NCBI RefSeq assembly: GCF_030852425.1
Contig: NZ_NSDM01000009.1
Coordinates: forward strand, 62,001-126,000
Direction: 5' to 3'
Length of the DNA stretch: 64,000 nt
Source: Saccharothrix longispora
Lineage (GTDB): Bacteria; Actinomycetota; Actinomycetes; Mycobacteriales; Pseudonocardiaceae
Shown: one piece after another, positions 61,338-64,000 of the stretch
Layout: the number at the start of each line of letters is the position of its first letter
Numbering within the stretch: position 1 is the first letter of the stretch
Program-made: the position numbers and the translations under genes
Notes under the pieces: model-generated
What the model saw: only the letters and a program-made list of their open reading frames with translations
Databases searched by the model: none
What the model was told of the DNA's origin: nothing

Positions 61338-63212
61338 ATGGTCTTACCGGGCTCTGGAGAGAAGCTCACCGGAAAACCCGTCGACGGCAACCGCAGGAAG
61401 GCGGTCCTGCTCGTCCTGCGCCTCTACAGCCGGGAACTGCGCAGGCACCGCCTCACCGGCGTGCTCGCACTCGTGCTGCCCGCGCTGGGCAACACCTGCC
61501 TGCTCTACCTCGCACCGCTCACGGTCGGCGCCCTCGCGGGCCACCTCGCGGGGGAGGGCGACAGCGGCCTCGCCACCGTGCTGCCGTACGTGTTCGCGTT
61601 CGCCGGCCTCATGCTGTTCGCCGAACTGCTGTGGCGCGTCGGCGTCCACTGCCTCAACCGCACGGACGGCCGCGGCATCGAGAACCTGTCCGTGTACGCG
61701 ATGGACGCCCTGCTCGCCAAGGACGCGGCGTTCTTCCACGACAACTTCGCCGGGTCGCTCACCAAGAGGGTGCTCGGCTTCGCGTCCCGCTTCGAGGAAT
61801 TCGTGGACACGGTGGCGTTCAAGGTCGTCGCCAACGTGGTGCCGCTGACCTTCGCGTGCGTGGTGCTGTGGTCCTACGACCCGCTGCTGGTCGTGGTGCT
61901 GCTCGGCCTGATCCTCGTCACCGGGTTCGTGATCACGCCGCTCATCCGCCGCCGGCAGCGGCTGGTCGCGGAGCGCGAGGCGTCGTTCGCCCTGGTGTCC
62001 GGCCGCGTCGCCGACACGCTCGTGAACATGGAGACGGTGCGGGCGTTCGCCGCCGAGCGGCGCGAGGGCGTCGAGCACCGCGACCGCGCCGCCGAGCACC
62101 GGGTGCTGGCGCTGCGGTCGTGGGATTACGGCAACCTGCGCATCGACACCGTCGTCGCGCCGCTGTCCGTGCTCACCAACGCGCTGGGGCTCGCCGTCGC
62201 GGTGGGCGTCAGCGGCGGGCTCGGCGTGGAGGCGATCGTGGTGACGTTCGCCTACTACACCAACGCCACGCGGATCATGTTCGAGTTCAACCAGATCTAC
62301 CGCCGCCTCGAGAGCGCCCTGACCGAGGCCGCCCAGTTCACCGAACTGCTGCTCGACCCGCCCACCGTGCTGGACCCGGAGCACCCGGAACCGTTGCGCG
62401 TCGAGGACTCCGGTGTCCGGTTCGAGCACGTGGTGTTCGCGCACGAAGGGGCTCGACCGCTGTTCACCGGGCTGGACCTGGACGTCCCGGCGGGGACGCG
62501 GATCGGGCTGGTGGGGCGCTCCGGCGGCGGCAAGACGACGTTGGGGCGGTTGCTGCTGCGGCTGATGGACCTCGACTCCGGGCGCATCCTCGTCGGCGGT
62601 CAGGACATCGCGCGGCTGCGCCAAGCCGACCTGCGGAGCCTGATCGCGTACGTGCCGCAGGACCCCGCCATGTTCCACCGGACGCTGCGCGAGAACATCG
62701 CGTTCGCCCGGCCGGGCGCCACCGAGGCCGAGATCCGCCGCGCCGCAGAGGCCGCCCACGTGACGGAGTTCGCCGACGCGCTGCCCCTCGGGTTCGACAC
62801 GATGGTCGGCGAACGCGGCGTCAAGCTGTCCGGCGGGCAGCGGCAACGGGTCGCGCTGGCCCGCGCGATCCTGCGCGACGCGCCGATCCTGCTGCTCGAC
62901 GAGGCGACGAGCGCGCTGGACTCGGAGAGCGAGGTGCTGGTCCAGGAGGCGCTGTGGCGGCTGATGGAGGGGCGGACGGCGCTCGTCGTCGCGCACCGGC
63001 TGAGCACCGTGGTGCGGATGGACCGGCTGGTCGTGCTCGACCGGGGCCGCATCGTCGAGCAGGGCACGCACGCCGAGTTGCTCGACGCCGACGGGGCGTA
63101 CGCGAGGCTGTGGCGCCACCAGTCCGGGGGCTTCCTCGACGACGTGGCGCCCGGCGGCCCGGCCGGCGGTGACGCGGTCGCCCCCGAGGGCGCGAGGGCG
63201 TCCCGGGCGTGA
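61338..63212 (+). CDS. ABC exporter (fused membrane and ATPase domains)
   Basis: A 624-residue half-transporter that works as a dimer. The first 320 residues hold six membrane helices (LTGVLALVLPALGNTCLLYL, VVPLTFACVVLWSYDPLLVVVLLG and others). The ATPase domain has Walker A GRSGGGKTTLGRLLL, Q-loop AYVPQDPAMF, signature KLSGGQRQRVALARAIL and Walker B ILLLDEATSALDSESEV, H-loop AHRLSTV. ATG 61338 follows GGAAGGAG. It resembles exporters of the heavy-metal/lipid/peptide type, but the substrate is unknown. Confidence 0.93.
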   Translation: MVLPGSGEKLTGKPVDGNRRKAVLLVLRLYSRELRRHRLTGVLALVLPALGNTCLLYLAPLTVGALAGHLAGEGDSGLATVLPYVFAFAGLMLFAELLWRVGVHCLNRTDGRGIENLSVYAMDALLAKDAAFFHDNFAGSLTKRVLGFASRFEEFVDTVAFKVVANVVPLTFACVVLWSYDPLLVVVLLGLILVTGFVITPLIRRRQRLVAEREASFALVSGRVADTLVNMETVRAFAAERREGVEHRDRAAEHRVLALRSWDYGNLRIDTVVAPLSVLTNALGLAVAVGVSGGLGVEAIVVTFAYYTNATRIMFEFNQIYRRLESALTEAAQFTELLLDPPTVLDPEHPEPLRVEDSGVRFEHVVFAHEGARPLFTGLDLDVPAGTRIGLVGRSGGGKTTLGRLLLRLMDLDSGRILVGGQDIARLRQADLRSLIAYVPQDPAMFHRTLRENIAFARPGATEAEIRRAAEAAHVTEFADALPLGFDTMVGERGVKLSGGQRQRVALARAILRDAPILLLDEATSALDSESEVLVQEALWRLMEGRTALVVAHRLSTVVRMDRLVVLDRGRIVEQGTHAELLDADGAYARLWRHQSGGFLDDVAPGGPAGGDAVAPEGARASRA

Positions 63213-63310
63213 GGCGCCGCACCACGCGGTCGCCGGCGTGGAGGGGGCGGGTGGCGCCCACGCCGCCGCGACGGGTCGCGCGCCGCCCGCCCCCGTGCGA
63301 CGGTGGCCGC

Positions 63311-63622
63311 GTGCCGCGCGACGAACCCCCGCCCCGCACGCCCGACGGCCGGTACGTCGTCATCGACGGCAGGCGCTGGCGGGCGAGCGACCCGGACCTG
63401 CCCGAGGACGTGTCGACCAGGCTGCGCGGCGCCCTGATGGCCGCCCGCCGCGACGTCGGCCGCGCCCTGCGCGCCGGTGACCCGGACGCCGAACGGCGTG
63501 CCCGCGACCGCGTCCAGGAGGCCAAGGTGGCGCTGGGCGAGCGGGGCACGCCGTGGTGGGAGCAGACCGACGAGGAGCGGCGGCGGCGGTGGGAGGCCGG
63601 CCTCGCCCGGCTCGGGGCCTGA
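63311..63622 (+). CDS. Small conserved actinobacterial protein
   Basis: A 103-residue protein: RTPDGRYVVIDGRRWRASDP, then LRGALMAARRDVGRALRAGD and VQEAKVALGERGTPWWEQTD. I recall this pattern from short actinobacterial proteins often given misleading names such as a Tol transporter component. No membrane segment is present. GTG 63311 was chosen as the family start; the frame stays open back to 63209, and the ribosome site is weak. Confidence 0.75.
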   Translation: MPRDEPPPRTPDGRYVVIDGRRWRASDPDLPEDVSTRLRGALMAARRDVGRALRAGDPDAERRARDRVQEAKVALGERGTPWWEQTDEERRRRWEAGLARLGA

Positions 63623-64000
63623 CTCCCCGCGGCCGGGCTCAGCCGGCGCGGGTCGTCCCGCGGCGGGACCACCGCGGGCGGGGCCGCCGCCCCGGGCGCA
63701 CGGCCGGCCTCCCGCACGTCGAGCACCGCCCGGCGCGCCACCCGGAAGTCCGCCACCGGCAGCCGGCCCCACAGCACCGCCGGCCGCCGGTACCGGTGCC
63801 CACCGGGTGCGACGAGGTCCGCTCGACCCCACCCGTCACAGCCACACCACGAACACCACCGCCGTGGCCGGGGTGCCCCGGCTCCAGCACGCCGGTCACC
63901 GCGAACGCGCCGTCGAACCCGTCCCGCCGCACCTCACCGTCGACGTGCCCGACCAGCACGTCCCGCGACCGCCACACGCACCCGCCGGCACGCCGGCCCG
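63623..64000 (-). other. Right edge: probable 3' end of a minus-strand gene with a frameshift
   Basis: From the right edge, one minus-strand frame has good GC3 bias (RDVLVGHVDGEVRRDGFDGAFAVTGVLEPG). Near 63880 the bias moves to a second frame that reads TPATAVVFVVWL and stops at 63836. One extra base would explain it. The gene's body lies beyond the window and the family is not recognised. 63623-63835 shows nothing else I can support. Confidence 0.3.

Overview
This is high-GC actinomycete chromosome DNA, about 73-75% G+C by eye. Codons end almost always in G or C, GTG and TTG starts are common, and many adjacent genes overlap as GTGA or ATGA. Gene content (large LuxR/LAL regulators, a DUF742 conservon-type protein, STAS/PP2C anti-sigma networks, a single-component P450) fits a Streptomyces relative. 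The style suggests Pseudonocardiales such as Saccharothrix, Actinosynnema or Lentzea, but that genus-level guess is an impression. I saw no tRNA, rRNA, CRISPR array, transposase or phage gene.

Left part (1-8.6 kb): the 5' part of an acyl-CoA carboxylase beta-subunit gene with an apparent one-base frameshift, a lone DUF742 protein, two tandem large LuxR-family ATPase regulators that both lack the Walker A lysine, and a small PAS-LuxR regulator. From 8.7 to 15.6 kb lies a complete phosphotransferase (PTS) operon: a PfkB-type sugar-phosphate kinase, mannitol-type EIIC, EIIB, EIIA, a zinc dehydrogenase, EI and HPr. It reads as hexitol uptake plus oxidation plus second phosphorylation. HPr is in frame with, and possibly fused to, an upstream uncharacterised domain.

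15.7-18.6 kb holds small accessory genes: a DUF5988-like protein, an O-methyltransferase, CorA and small secreted or membrane proteins. 18.65-30.8 kb is the most striking block. Five translationally coupled genes encode a DUF4132-like protein, a 1594-residue protein of unknown family, a MoxR AAA+ ATPase, a DUF5682-vWA fusion and a SWIM zinc-finger protein. I read it as an actinobacterial version of the E. coli yehI/yehL/yehM/yehP/yehQ set, whose function is unknown. A pair of overlapping, mutually exclusive hairpins precedes it.

30.8-40.2 kb: a minus-strand operon trpB-trpA-gntR-(membrane PemK-like protein) with a perfect 9+9 palindrome over a promoter predicted to make a leaderless trpB message; then a YjbR-like protein, a flavin amine oxidase, a penicillin-acylase-family secreted hydrolase and a CPBP membrane protease. 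40.6-45 kb: a 1357-residue hybrid histidine kinase/response regulator/PP2C phosphatase/anti-sigma kinase, coupled to a STAS antagonist. 45-50 kb: a P450, a hypothetical protein and an ABC sugar importer without its ATPase.

50.4-64 kb: an ECF sigma factor divergent from a frameshifted alpha/beta hydrolase; a secreted DUF4082-like protein; a four-gene coupled operon that starts with a 62-residue peptide gene and ends with a beta-lactamase-fold hydrolase; a glutathionyl-hydroquinone-reductase-like protein; a DUF2203 protein; three regulators (GAF-ANTAR-like, STAS, TrmB-LuxR); an ABC exporter and a small conserved protein. Frameshifts near 866, 51,666 and probably 63,880 mean that indel error in the assembly must be considered before calling these genes dead.
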